This document shows, one piece after another, positions 1-8,253 of a DNA stretch of 33,744 nucleotides. Every line of letters begins with the position of its first letter. Position 1 is the stretch's first letter. Made by a program: the position numbers and the translations under genes. Origin of the DNA: Polyangiaceae bacterium. GTDB lineage: Bacteria; Myxococcota_A; Polyangia; Polyangiales; Polyangiaceae. The stretch lies in contig JAQSWN010000103.1 of the NCBI GenBank assembly GCA_029266615.1, positions 1 to 33,744 of the forward strand, in the 5' to 3' direction. Under the pieces are notes generated by a model. That model made no database searches. It was not told where the DNA came from and worked only from the letters and a program-made list of their open reading frames with translations.

Positions 1-2
1 CA

Positions 3-587
3 CCCGACGCCTACAGCTATGCGCTCCTCGAGGGTCGCAACGTGAGTGAGTTCGAGATCTCCGCGCCGCGCCTTTTCTTGCGACCGGACCGCGACGTTCT
101 GGCCGCGGAGCGCTGCCGCCTGCGCGCGGCGTCCGACTACCAGCGGGTAAAAATCGTGGTGAGGCAAACCGCGGCCATCACCATCGCCGCGCGTCACGAC
201 GGGACGCCGTTTCGTAACTCGCTCCTCGCGGGTTTCGAGCTACCGGAGTTTCCGTTCGAGCTCGTATTGGGGCTGCTCAACAGCACGCTCTACCGCGCGC
301 TTCATCTTGCGTCCCGGCGGGACGCGCGCCAGGGCGCGTTTCCCCAAGTGAAGGTCGCGCATTTGCGAGCGTTGCCGGCGCCGCCCGTAGCCGGCTCCGC
401 GTGGCAGCATATCGCCGCGCTGTCCATGGAAGCGAGCGCGGGAGGGTTGAGCGTGGAGCTTCGCCGGCAGCTCGACGCGGTCGTCTTCGATTTGTTCGAA
501 ATCCAGCCGTCGCATCGAGCAGAATTGCGCCAGTTCGTTCGCGAGCTCTCGCCCCGCGCCGGGCTCACCGCGGACTTTTGCGCCTAA
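3..587 (+). CDS. C-terminal part of a type IIG / Eco57I-like restriction-methyltransferase (5' end outside window)
   Basis: The frame is already open at the left edge (first full codon at base 3) and ends with TAA at 585-587, so only the last ~194 codons are present. The visible part resembles the TaqI-like C-terminal target-recognition region of fused N6-adenine methyltransferase/nuclease enzymes: a 'KIVVRQT' strand, an 'FRNSLL' turn, then 'LGLLNSTLYRALH' and a 'FPQVKVAHLRALPAPP' stretch. That order is the family pattern of a DNA-recognition domain followed by an 'LPxP' segment. The catalytic NPPY motif and any nuclease domain would lie upstream, outside the window, so activity cannot be judged. 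The next gene converges on it with only 12 bases between the stops. A type I HsdS-like or plain methyltransferase C-terminus is a less likely alternative. Confidence 0.7.
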   Translation, partial: PDAYSYALLEGRNVSEFEISAPRLFLRPDRDVLAAERCRLRAASDYQRVKIVVRQTAAITIAARHDGTPFRNSLLAGFELPEFPFELVLGLLNSTLYRALHLASRRDARQGAFPQVKVAHLRALPAPPVAGSAWQHIAALSMEASAGGLSVELRRQLDAVVFDLFEIQPSHRAELRQFVRELSPRAGLTADFCA

Positions 588-599
588 CCTACGCGCGTC

Positions 600-2222
600 T
601 CATGCGAACGCGGAGACGTCCCGATCGCCGCTCTTACGAGCCGCGTCGTAGCGCTCCTGGAAGTCTTCGTACGTGCCGCGCCAATCCACCAAGCCCGCCT
701 CCGTGAAGGCGAAGATGCGGGTCGCAAACTCGTTCACCAAGTCGCGATCGTGGGTGACGACGATGCACGTGCCTTCGTACTTCTGAAGAGCGTCGCCCAA
801 GGCGACGATGGACTCCAAGTCCAAGTGGTTGGTCGGCTCGTCCAGGATGAGCACGTTGTCCTCGAGCAGCATGAGCTTGGAGAAGATGAGGCGCACGGCT
901 TCGCCGCCGGACAGCGCCGCGGTCGGCTTGTCACCCTCTTCTCCTTTGAACAGCATGCGTCCGAGCAGGCCACGCACCGTCTGCAGGTTGGCGCTCGGCA
1001 TGAACGAGTGGAGGTAATTGGCGACGGTCGTGCCGTCCGGAATGTCGGCGCGGTGGTCCTGCGCGAGGTAGCCGATCGTGACGCCAGTGCCCCACTCGAT
1101 CTTGCCGGCATCCGGCTCGAGCTGCTGCATGAGCATCTTACAGAGCGTGGTCTTGCCGACGCCGCTCTTGCCGATGACGGCGATCTTCTCGCCTTTCGTG
1201 ACCACGGTGCGGAGGCCCTCGCACACCGTGACCTCCGGCCAGACTTTGGTCACGCCCTCCAGGCTCAGGGTCTGCTTGCTGGATGGCTTCTTGACCTTGA
1301 ACTGGATGAACGGACGCTCGATGTTGGAGCGCTTGAGGTCCGTGAGGGTGAGCCGCTCGATCTGCTTCTTGCGGCTCTGCACCTGCGATGAGCGCGTGCC
1401 GGCCGCGAACTTGGCGACGAACTCCTGAAGCTGGGAGATCTTCTTCGCGCGCTCCGCGTTCTCCTGCTCCACCTTGCCGCGAACCTGGCCCTTGGCTTGG
1501 ACCATGTCGTCGTAGCCACCCGGGTACAGAATGATGCTGTTGTAATCGATGTCCGCGATGTGCGTGCAGACCTCGTTCAAGAAGCGGCGATCGTGGGAGA
1601 TCGTGATCAGCACGCCCTTGTAGCCCTGCATGAAGCGCTCCAGCCAACGGATGCTGTCGATATCCAGGTTGTTGGTGGGCTCGTCCAAGAGCAGCGCGTC
1701 GGGCTCGCCGAACAGAGCTTGGGCCAAGAGGACACGCAGCTTGCGACCGCCGGGGATCTCCCCCATCACCTTCTCGTGGTCGCTCTCTGGAATGCCCAAG
1801 CCGGACAAGAGCTCGCCCGCGTCGGACTCGGCGGTGTAGCCGTTCTCTTCGGCGATCTCGCCTTCGAGCTCGCCCAGCCGCACGCCGTCGTCGTCCGTCA
1901 GGTTCTGTTTGGCGAGCAAAAGCTCTTTCTCCTGCAGCGCCTCCCAGAGCTTGCCGTTGCCCATGATCACAACGTCCAGCACGCGCCAGGACTCGAACGC
2001 GAACTGATCCTGCTTCAGCACGCTGGTGCGCTTCGGGCGCTGCACGTTGCCGGTGTCGGGCTCGATGTCGCCCGAGACGATCTTGAGAAAGGTGGACTTA
2101 CCAGCGCCGTTCGGACCCGTAACGCCGTAGCGGCGACCACCCGAGAACGTGACGGTCACTTCTTGGAAGAGCTTCTTCTGGCCGTACGCTTTGGTGACGT
2201 CTTGAACCTGGATCTGGGACAT
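600..2222 (-). CDS. ybiT: ABC-F family ATPase, YbiT type
   Basis: A 540-residue soluble protein with two ABC ATPase domains and no membrane segment, as in ABC-F translation factors that act at the ribosomal E site. Walker A motifs are GPNGAGKS (36-43) and GKSGVGKT (351-358); Walker B regions are LLLDEP (177-182) and LILDEP (~458-463). The second signature is LSGGE (437-441), while the first is degenerate (PGGRKLRV, ~158), which is also how E. coli YbiT looks. 'QDQFAFE', 'VIMG..LWE' and 'IRWLE' further favour YbiT over EttA or Uup. I chose the ATG at 2222, where similarity to YbiT begins; the frame is open 52 codons further upstream, but that stretch is low-complexity and Arg/Ala rich. The exact role of YbiT is poorly defined; a part in ribosome rescue or early elongation is inferred from the family. 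Confidence 0.92.
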   Translation of the reverse strand: MSQIQVQDVTKAYGQKKLFQEVTVTFSGGRRYGVTGPNGAGKSTFLKIVSGDIEPDTGNVQRPKRTSVLKQDQFAFESWRVLDVVIMGNGKLWEALQEKELLLAKQNLTDDDGVRLGELEGEIAEENGYTAESDAGELLSGLGIPESDHEKVMGEIPGGRKLRVLLAQALFGEPDALLLDEPTNNLDIDSIRWLERFMQGYKGVLITISHDRRFLNEVCTHIADIDYNSIILYPGGYDDMVQAKGQVRGKVEQENAERAKKISQLQEFVAKFAAGTRSSQVQSRKKQIERLTLTDLKRSNIERPFIQFKVKKPSSKQTLSLEGVTKVWPEVTVCEGLRTVVTKGEKIAVIGKSGVGKTTLCKMLMQQLEPDAGKIEWGTGVTIGYLAQDHRADIPDGTTVANYLHSFMPSANLQTVRGLLGRMLFKGEEGDKPTAALSGGEAVRLIFSKLMLLEDNVLILDEPTNHLDLESIVALGDALQKYEGTCIVVTHDRDLVNEFATRIFAFTEAGLVDWRGTYEDFQERYDAARKSGDRDVSAFA

Positions 2223-2497
2223 GGGCGGGCCGCTCTTAGCAGGTAATCGGCAAGAGCACCCGTGCCGAGCGTGCAAGATTCCGTAATCGTTGATGTTTAG
2301 ACGCCTGCGGGCCCCCCGAAACGATGAAAACGCCGCCGGCCGCGCGGCGGATGTAGCCGAGTAGGTGTCGAAGAGCATTCAGGATCTCGTCACCACGTCC
2401 GAATCGGAGGGAGCCCTCATTGAGATCCGCCTACCGGCCCCACTAACCTGCCGGTGACTCGGAGGGACCGAGTCGAAAACCCTCTATCGGAGGCTCG

Positions 2498-3208
2498 ATG
2501 AGAAAGCAGCAGCTCGCAATGCGAGCGTTTTGGCTCGTAACCGCGGTCGGAATCGGATCCGTTTATGCAGGCGACGGACCTGCGAGCGCTAAGTCCACGG
2601 CCAAGGCCGCGGCGGGCGAAGCGCGGCACGACAAGAATGAGCACGGCGCGCCGGGCCAAAAGCACGATCACGGTAAACCCGAATCCAACCCTGAGCCCGC
2701 GGGCAAAGACGCCGATAGAGGAAAAGTCGGCGACAAGGGAAAGGGTGAAGACAAAGACAAGGGGCCAGAAGGCCGCCGCGCCGCCGGGCATGGGATGCGC
2801 GACGTTTGGATGGAGCTGAAGTCGGGCAAGTTGAAAAAGGGCGAAGTCAAAGAGCGCTTGAGCGACTTGCGCGAGCATCGTTCGGAGCGTGCCCAGAAGC
2901 ACCGCGAGGAGCTCCAGGCGCGTTTTGGCGCCGCCCTGGGCGGGCCCGCGGCTCGCGAGGAGCTCGAGCGCCACGCTCGGCGGACGGCAAAGCTGAACCA
3001 AGCCATGATCGTCGCCGAGACCGAGGTCACCAAAGACAAGGACAAGGTCAAGGAGCGGATCGGCAAGCTCATCGACAAGGAGAACGCTCGCCATCAGCTG
3101 GCGATGGCGCGCTTCCAGTCGAAAGCTCCGGGGGCCGCCGCAGCTGCTTCGGGAGCCCCGAAAGCGCCACCAGCGGTGGTTGCTTCGGACAAGGGAGATG
3201 TAAAATGA
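2498..3208 (+). CDS. Secreted, highly charged Lys/Glu-rich protein of unknown function
   Basis: 236 residues. An N-terminal signal peptide (basic MRKQQ, hydrophobic core ~8-22, cut after ~24) predicts export. Residues ~30-100 are a disordered Lys/Asp/Gly/His-rich stretch, and ~100-195 is a heptad-like, strongly charged helical region likely to form a coiled coil. The C-terminus is Ala/Pro rich. A ribosome-binding GGAGG at 2489-2493 supports the ATG at 2498. The stop overlaps the start of the next lipoprotein gene by four bases (ATGA), so the two are almost certainly co-translated. I recognise no family; low-complexity composition would make database hits unreliable. The 275-base gap before it (2223-2497) holds only a short inverted repeat (2456-2474) and, presumably, the divergent promoters for this gene and ybiT, which I could not place. 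Confidence 0.75.
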   Translation: MRKQQLAMRAFWLVTAVGIGSVYAGDGPASAKSTAKAAAGEARHDKNEHGAPGQKHDHGKPESNPEPAGKDADRGKVGDKGKGEDKDKGPEGRRAAGHGMRDVWMELKSGKLKKGEVKERLSDLREHRSERAQKHREELQARFGAALGGPAAREELERHARRTAKLNQAMIVAETEVTKDKDKVKERIGKLIDKENARHQLAMARFQSKAPGAAAAASGAPKAPPAVVASDKGDVK

Positions 3209-3480
3209 TGCGCCGTACGACAGCGCTGGTCGCAGTAGGAGTCCTTTGGCTGGCCGCGTGCGACAAGAAGGAGACTCCCGCCCCCGTGACCGAAACGGCT
3301 CCCGTGACGCCGCCGGCGGCTCCGGTGCTTCCGGCCGCGACCGCGCCTACGGAACCGGCGGTCGACGTCGCGAGCCTGCCCGTGGAGGAGCAGTACGAGG
3401 CTGATGCCGAGAAGGAAGTCACGGCTGAAAACCTGACCGCCAAGCTCGACGAGCTGGAGAAGGAGATCTCCGAGCCATAA
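3205..3480 (+). CDS. Small Pro/Ala-rich lipoprotein
   Basis: 91 residues starting at the ATG that overlaps the preceding stop (ATGA at 3205-3208); a second ATG follows at once. The signal peptide ends in the lipobox LAAC, so the mature protein starts at a lipid-modified Cys followed by DKKE. An Asp after the Cys is the classical inner-membrane retention signal in E. coli; whether it holds here is unknown. A Pro/Ala/Thr linker (about residues 25-55) leads to an acidic, probably helical tail. It likely works with the charged protein just upstream, since they share an operon. A strong hairpin follows the stop. Function unknown. Confidence 0.75.
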   Translation: MMRRTTALVAVGVLWLAACDKKETPAPVTETAPVTPPAAPVLPAATAPTEPAVDVASLPVEEQYEADAEKEVTAENLTAKLDELEKEISEP

Positions 3481-3490
3481 CTGTCGCAGT

Positions 3491-3528
3491 GAGAACGAGC
3501 CTCCGAAACGGATTGGAGGCTCGTTCTC
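3491..3528. terminator. Strong hairpin between convergent genes
   Basis: A perfect 14-bp inverted repeat: GAGAACGAGCCTCC at 3491-3504 and its complement at 3515-3528, with a 10-base loop. It lies 10 bases after the lipoprotein stop and 14 bases before the stop of the opposing lipoprotein gene. There is no U-run on either side, so it may be a bidirectional hairpin terminator or an mRNA-stabilising end and not a classic intrinsic terminator. Confidence 0.7.
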
Positions 3529-3542
3529 GGCTGTCCCCTAAG

Positions 3543-4466
3543 CTAGCGGACGCGCACTTGTCGCTCCGCCCACGTCACTCCGCCGCGGCTGTCTCTGGCG
3601 ACGAACCAGAGCCGCAAGGTTTGCCCGCTCGCGCTCTTTCGCGCGACCCAGCCGTTCTGCGGCTCGTTCCCCGTCTTGACCTCATCTTCGAAGATACCTT
3701 CCGTCGCGTAGTACTGAATGACGAGCTGCTCCTCGAAGCTGCGGCCAAGCTCGTCCGTGCCCGCTTCGAAGCTCTCCGGGGCGAGGGTCGCGGTGAGCGC
3801 GTGCTTCTCCGTGTCGGGGCAGGTGTCGTAGACGAAGTCGTCTTGGTCGCACCAGCCCACCTCTCGGATCTCCTCCGCGGGCCAGTCCGTACCGTCGAAC
3901 GTGACCCTTTCGAAAGACGGGTTCGCGTTGCGCTCGGTTTCGCGCACCGTCACGCGCTTGATGCCGACGATGAATTCATCGGCTGCAAGCTCGCGGCCGG
4001 TGCCCGGCTCTTCGCACCGAAACGGCAAGCCCGACGACCCTTGCTCCAGGCTCAAGTCGCCGGGGCACGCCGCCGAAATCACGCCGATGCCCGCGAAGGC
4101 GCGCGCAGCGACCGGTACCTCTGCGAGCGCGTCGCTGGGGACGACCAGCTCCACCGAGTCCAATCCCTCGCCCAGCGCGAACACCGCGCCTTCCGGATCG
4201 CCCGTCTCGCTGATGCGCTCGAAGCACGAGGTGAGGCTCGTGTCGTTCGGGTTCAAGCAGCTAGCCCACGCCCAAGTGATGGGGCGCGCTCGTGGGTCCA
4301 CGCTCAGTGCGGTGACCTTCACTGTCTCGCCCGGGTGCGCGTACGGCACGTCCACGGCTTGCGCGAGCACGCGGAAGGAGTCGACTTTGGTCCCTGGCTC
4401 GAGAGCGTCCGTGCAGCCGAAAACTAGGGGCAAAAGGCACGCGAAGGCAGTGGCGGATGTTTTCAT
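3543..4466 (-). CDS. Lipoprotein of unknown function, partner of the TonB-dependent receptor
   Basis: 307 residues with a lipoprotein signal peptide ending in VFGC (Cys18). The mature part has an Ig-like/beta-rich look: it opens with a 'VDSFRVLAQAVDVPYAHPGETV' type stretch (~28-49), a pattern common in myxobacterial surface lipoproteins, and carries several Cys residues that could form disulphides outside the cytoplasm. Its start overlaps the stop of the upstream receptor gene by four bases, so the two are translationally coupled. This suggests a surface or periplasmic accessory to the receptor, for instance in ligand capture; that role is inferred from position only. Confidence 0.8.
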   Translation of the reverse strand: MKTSATAFACLLPLVFGCTDALEPGTKVDSFRVLAQAVDVPYAHPGETVKVTALSVDPRARPITWAWASCLNPNDTSLTSCFERISETGDPEGAVFALGEGLDSVELVVPSDALAEVPVAARAFAGIGVISAACPGDLSLEQGSSGLPFRCEEPGTGRELAADEFIVGIKRVTVRETERNANPSFERVTFDGTDWPAEEIREVGWCDQDDFVYDTCPDTEKHALTATLAPESFEAGTDELGRSFEEQLVIQYYATEGIFEDEVKTGNEPQNGWVARKSASGQTLRLWFVARDSRGGVTWAERQVRVR

Positions 4467-6844
4467 AGCTCACCTCGGAGGCCCATGATCGGCAAGATGG
4501 GAATGCCGTACGTGGCGGTCGTTTGCGAGAAGTCGTAGTTGTAAGAAATCGATTCGGTGTTCTGGTGTACGTAAGCGTTTTGCAGGTCCAGGTACCAGCT
4601 GAGCGACCAGGCCTGAAATTTCCAAGTTTTGTCCACCCGCACGTCCAGCTGGTGGAACGCCGGTAGGCGCGCGGAGTTTCGGATGCGTGAGGTGATGGGG
4701 GCGTAGCTGCCGGCGTCGTAGTCCATCGTGCCGCCCAGCTCGGGCGTGTAGGGACTACCGGTCACGTAACGGAAGCGTGCCCCCAGCTGCCAGCCGCGGC
4801 CGAGCTTGTAGCTGCCGACCGCGACCAGATTGTGAGTTTGATCGTAGTCGTACCGGTAATAATCGGCTTGGTCGGTGTCGCGGCGCTCGCTGCGGGCGAG
4901 AGTGTAGGCTACCCACCCGAAGAATTTGCCGCCTGGCTTGAAGCGCAGCAAGAGCTCCGTACCGTAGGTGCGACCCGAGCCGAGGTTGACGTAGCTGCGG
5001 CCGTTGGCGCTCTGGCCGTCGAACTGGCTGACCACGATGCCTCGCAAATCCTTGTAAAAACCCTCGAAAGAGAGCTCGATCGGTCGCGCTAGCTCTTGCT
5101 CGAAGCCGAGGCTGTAGTGGTTGGCGCTCTCGGCCCGGAGCCCCGAGTTGCCGAACGGCTTGATGCTCTCGTAGGGCTCGGGCGGTTGATGAAACAAGCC
5201 CACGCCGCCTTTCAGCGTCGTACGCGGGTAGGGCGCGTGGACGTCGTAACGCACGCCGAGGCGCGGATCCGCCGTCCAACGTCTGGTCCCCTGGTCGTAG
5301 TCGCTGCGGATGCCGGGAAGCAGCTTGAGCCTGGGCAGCGGCTTGAGCTCCAGCATCGCGTAAGCGGCTGGGCGCGCCACGCGGCCGTTCCCCTGGATGT
5401 CCACCATCGGCTTGCCGAAGACGGGCGCCTGATTCTGGTCGTCTTCGAAGTTCACGACCGGGAGTCGGTAGCCGACGTCGAACCAGCTGTACTGCACGTC
5501 GAAGCCGGCGATCGCGCTCGCGTAGTTGCCGAGCTTGGCGCGCACGTCCGAGCGGCCCTCGAGGGTGGTGATGTCTATATCCAAGTTCATGTTGCCGACG
5601 CCGATGTGCTGCTTGTCTTGGCCGATCGAGACGGTGGTGGTCCAACGCAGCGCGCTCGTGGGGCGCGTGTCGATACGGCCCTGCGCACGCCAAAAACCGG
5701 TGTGGAGCCCGGCGTCGCCGCCTGCGGCGGGATCGCGGGAGTCCGGCGAATTGAGGGTGAGCGCGAGGCGGTCGTCGGAGCCGAAGAAGAACAAGCGCGC
5801 GGTCGTGTCGCGCGTGACGTCGTGCTCCAGCATGGCCTGGTAGTCGTAGTACACGGGCGCGGTGGTCACGCCGACGCCGGCTTCACGCAGCACCGGGCCG
5901 AGCCACGTGTCGACCCAAGAGCGTCGCCCGCCGAGCATGAATCGGGTGCGGTCGTTGATGGGACCCTCCACGAGCACGCGGGCGTCCACCGTGTCGACCT
6001 GGAGCAAACCGTGAAGCTTGTCCTTCTTCGGTGAGCGCACGCCCACGTCCACGATGCCGCCGGTGGCGCGGCCGAATTGAGGGCCGAAGTTGCCCGGGTA
6101 AAAGTCGATGCGCTCGAGCATCTCGCTCGGCACGACCGAAGATAACCCACCGAAGTGATAGACGATGGGCACGTTCGTGCCGTCGACGAAGACTTGGGTG
6201 TCGCGTGGTGACGAGCCGCGCACGATGAGTAAGCCGTCGAACGCGCCCACCCGCGCGACCCCGGGCATGTTTTGCAAAGAGCGCAGCGCGTCCCCGTTCG
6301 TACCGGGAATTTTCGTGATTTCCTCGGCGGAAAGCATGCGCTGAGTCGGCTCGCGGGGCGGCCTCTCGCCCTCCACGTCGATGTCGAGGGTGTCGGCGGG
6401 CGCGGCTTCGGCGGCGGGCGCGGGTGGGGGAGCCGCCGCGGGCGCAGCGGGCGCGACCGCGACGACGGGCGTGGCGGGCGGCGGGGCTTCGAAGCGGATC
6501 CGAAATGGGATCTTAGCCGGCACCGCGACTCCGTCGCGCATCGCCGGCTCGAAGCGCAGCTGCTTGGCGGCGGCGATCGCCGACTGATCGAAGTCTTCGC
6601 CGCCGGAGCTCGACACGGCGACGTTCGTCACGGCGCCAGTCGCGTCGAGGGTGAGGACCAAGCCGACCTCGGCATTCTCACCGCTCTCGAGCTTTGTGGC
6701 GGGGTATTCGGGCTGGGTCGCCGCGGTGAGCTTGGGAGCCGTGAGCGTGTGCTCGGTCGCGGCGGGCGGAGCGTCTTGAGCTTGAGCCGCGCGCGTCGCA
6801 CAGAGCGTGAGCGCCGCGACGGCGATGAAGCGGAGTCGATGCAT
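4463..6844 (-). CDS. TonB-dependent receptor with a built-in N-terminal TonB C-terminal-like domain
   Basis: 793 residues. Order: signal peptide (1-22); a TonB C-terminal-like domain (~38-122, with 'YPATKLESGENAEVGLVLTLDATG' character and the family ending 'AMRDGVAVPAKIPFRIRF'); an Ala/Pro linker (~123-155); a possible TonB box (DTLDIDVEG); a plug domain (~165-290, 'IPGTNGDALRSLQNMPGV', 'VRGSSPRDTQVFVDG'); then an outer-membrane beta-barrel to the end. The protein ends in GLRGEL, where barrels usually end in an aromatic residue. Receptors of this class import ligands using energy from ExbBD-TonB, which are encoded divergently next door. Substrate is unknown; no siderophore-specific neighbour is present. 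A sigma-54-like element sits just ahead of the start. The TonB-like domain in the receptor itself is the odd feature. Confidence 0.9.
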   Translation of the reverse strand: MHRLRFIAVAALTLCATRAAQAQDAPPAATEHTLTAPKLTAATQPEYPATKLESGENAEVGLVLTLDATGAVTNVAVSSSGGEDFDQSAIAAAKQLRFEPAMRDGVAVPAKIPFRIRFEAPPPATPVVAVAPAAPAAAPPPAPAAEAAPADTLDIDVEGERPPREPTQRMLSAEEITKIPGTNGDALRSLQNMPGVARVGAFDGLLIVRGSSPRDTQVFVDGTNVPIVYHFGGLSSVVPSEMLERIDFYPGNFGPQFGRATGGIVDVGVRSPKKDKLHGLLQVDTVDARVLVEGPINDRTRFMLGGRRSWVDTWLGPVLREAGVGVTTAPVYYDYQAMLEHDVTRDTTARLFFFGSDDRLALTLNSPDSRDPAAGGDAGLHTGFWRAQGRIDTRPTSALRWTTTVSIGQDKQHIGVGNMNLDIDITTLEGRSDVRAKLGNYASAIAGFDVQYSWFDVGYRLPVVNFEDDQNQAPVFGKPMVDIQGNGRVARPAAYAMLELKPLPRLKLLPGIRSDYDQGTRRWTADPRLGVRYDVHAPYPRTTLKGGVGLFHQPPEPYESIKPFGNSGLRAESANHYSLGFEQELARPIELSFEGFYKDLRGIVVSQFDGQSANGRSYVNLGSGRTYGTELLLRFKPGGKFFGWVAYTLARSERRDTDQADYYRYDYDQTHNLVAVGSYKLGRGWQLGARFRYVTGSPYTPELGGTMDYDAGSYAPITSRIRNSARLPAFHQLDVRVDKTWKFQAWSLSWYLDLQNAYVHQNTESISYNYDFSQTTATYGIPILPIMGLRGEL

Positions 6845-6858
6845 GGAGCACGGCCAAG

Positions 6859-6875
6859 AGCAAGGGCCGCGCCAA
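6859..6875 (-). promoter_or_regulatory. Candidate sigma-54 (-24/-12) promoter for the receptor gene
   Basis: Read on the minus strand the site is TTGGCGCGGCCCTTGCT, one base off the YTGGCACGRNNNTTGCW consensus, with the required GG and GC separated by exactly 10 bases. The expected start of transcription (~6848) would leave only ~4 bases of leader before the ATG at 6844, which is unusually short and lowers confidence. Confidence 0.45.
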
Positions 6876-6965
6876 TGACTTTTCGAGGAAACACCACGTC
6901 TGAACAGTTAGAGAGCGGTCGCGGCGTGTGCCCGCGCGGGGCGGACGGTTGCCCTGCCGAAGGCC

Positions 6966-6977
6966 GGACACGTGTCC
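6966..6977. promoter_or_regulatory. 12-bp perfect palindrome, possible activator site
   Basis: GGACACGTGTCC is a perfect dyad centred about 95 bases upstream of the predicted exbB transcription start, and between the two divergent -24/-12 elements. Sigma-54 activators normally bind dyads at this kind of distance. No second copy was noticed in this gap, so the assignment is only suggestive. Confidence 0.35.
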
Positions 6978-7039
6978 TCGGGCGCGCCCCAAAAGCCCGG
7001 ACAGCCCATGATTTCAGCGAGAAAAGCACCATGACAACC

Positions 7040-7056
7040 CTGGCACGGGGCGTGCT
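7040..7056 (+). promoter_or_regulatory. Sigma-54 (-24/-12) promoter for the exbB operon
   Basis: CTGGCACGGGGCGTGCT differs from the YTGGCACGRNNNTTGCW consensus at one position, and GG (7042-7043) and GC (7054-7055) are exactly 10 bases apart. Transcription would begin near 7067, just ahead of an AAGGAG ribosome-binding site at 7070-7075 and the ATG at 7089. Of the five sigma-54-like sites in this window, this one has the most normal geometry. Confidence 0.6.
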
Positions 7057-7088
7057 GAGGCGGGCCCCCAAGGAGACCCTACGTCCTC

Positions 7089-7820
7089 ATGAACATCGTC
7101 GAACGTTCCAAGATCATCCTGCTCCAGATCGGCGCCTCTCCCATCATGTACCTGATGCTCGCGCTCAGCGTGGTGAGTGTCGCGATCATGATCGAGCGCT
7201 CCCTGTTCTTCTTTCGTGTGCGCGAGAATCTGCAAAAGCTGGCGCAAGACCTGGCGCTCGCGCTCGACCGCGGTGACGTGAGCTCCGCCAAGGAGCTGGT
7301 CGCGACTTCTCACTCCGCCGAGTCGGCCATCGTCGCCGCCGGGCTGTCACGGCTGGAGCACGGCGCCGCCGCGGTCGAGGAGGCGATGTCCGGAGCGAGC
7401 GCGGTGCAGCGCATGCGGCTCGAGCGTCGGCTCGGCTTCTTGGGCACGCTGGGCAACAACGCGCCCTTCGTCGGCTTGCTGGGTACGGTGATTGGCATCG
7501 TCCAAGCATTCGACCACCTGCAGGTGGCGGGCGGCGCGAACGGCAGCGGCGGCGCGATGAACGACGTGATGGGCGCCATCGCGGAGGCGCTGGTCGCGAC
7601 CGCGATCGGTCTCGTGGTCGCGATCCCGGCCGTCGCTGCGTTCAACGCCTTCCAGCGCCGGATCAAGGGCATTCTCGGCAACGCGGAGGCGCTGCGTCAC
7701 ATCGTGCTCTCTTACGTCAAAGCGCTGCCCCGTACGTCGGATCGCGCTTCCGCCTCCGACAAGGCCGCGGACGGTGAAAACGTCGTCCCCTTCGAGCAGC
7801 TGCGCGCCAGCGCGCACTGA
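7089..7820 (+). CDS. exbB: ExbB/TolQ-type proton channel subunit
   Basis: 243 residues of the MotA/TolQ/ExbB family, inner membrane. Three membrane segments: ~15-40 ('MYLMLALSVVSVAIMIERS'), ~122-148 with the family motif 'FVGLLGTVIGIVQAF', and ~165-192 ('EALVATAIGLVVAIPAVAAFN'). It forms a pentameric channel with ExbD in which proton flow drives TonB. An AAGGAG ribosome-binding site lies 13 bases upstream of the ATG. It is followed within 12 bases by exbD. The family cannot be split into ExbB and TolQ by sequence alone; a tonB gene, with no tolA, tolB or pal nearby, favours the Ton system. Confidence 0.93.
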   Translation: MNIVERSKIILLQIGASPIMYLMLALSVVSVAIMIERSLFFFRVRENLQKLAQDLALALDRGDVSSAKELVATSHSAESAIVAAGLSRLEHGAAAVEEAMSGASAVQRMRLERRLGFLGTLGNNAPFVGLLGTVIGIVQAFDHLQVAGGANGSGGAMNDVMGAIAEALVATAIGLVVAIPAVAAFNAFQRRIKGILGNAEALRHIVLSYVKALPRTSDRASASDKAADGENVVPFEQLRASAH

Positions 7821-7832
7821 GGATCGCAAACC

Positions 7833-8246
<414 letters not shown>

Positions 8247-8253
8247 GGGCACC

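Noticed and set aside
1497..2246. Long plus-strand frames opposite ybiT, thrS and the receptor gene
   Set aside because: High-GC shadow frames with no start-site signal or recognisable motif; the opposite strand encodes clear conserved proteins.
2456..2474. GACTCGG/CCGAGTC hairpin ahead of the charged secreted protein gene
   Set aside because: Only seven base pairs and no partner structure; no riboswitch or attenuator pattern could be built from it.
6845..7088. Fur box in the Ton divergent gap
   Set aside because: No AT-rich 19-bp dyad resembling the Fur consensus is visible.
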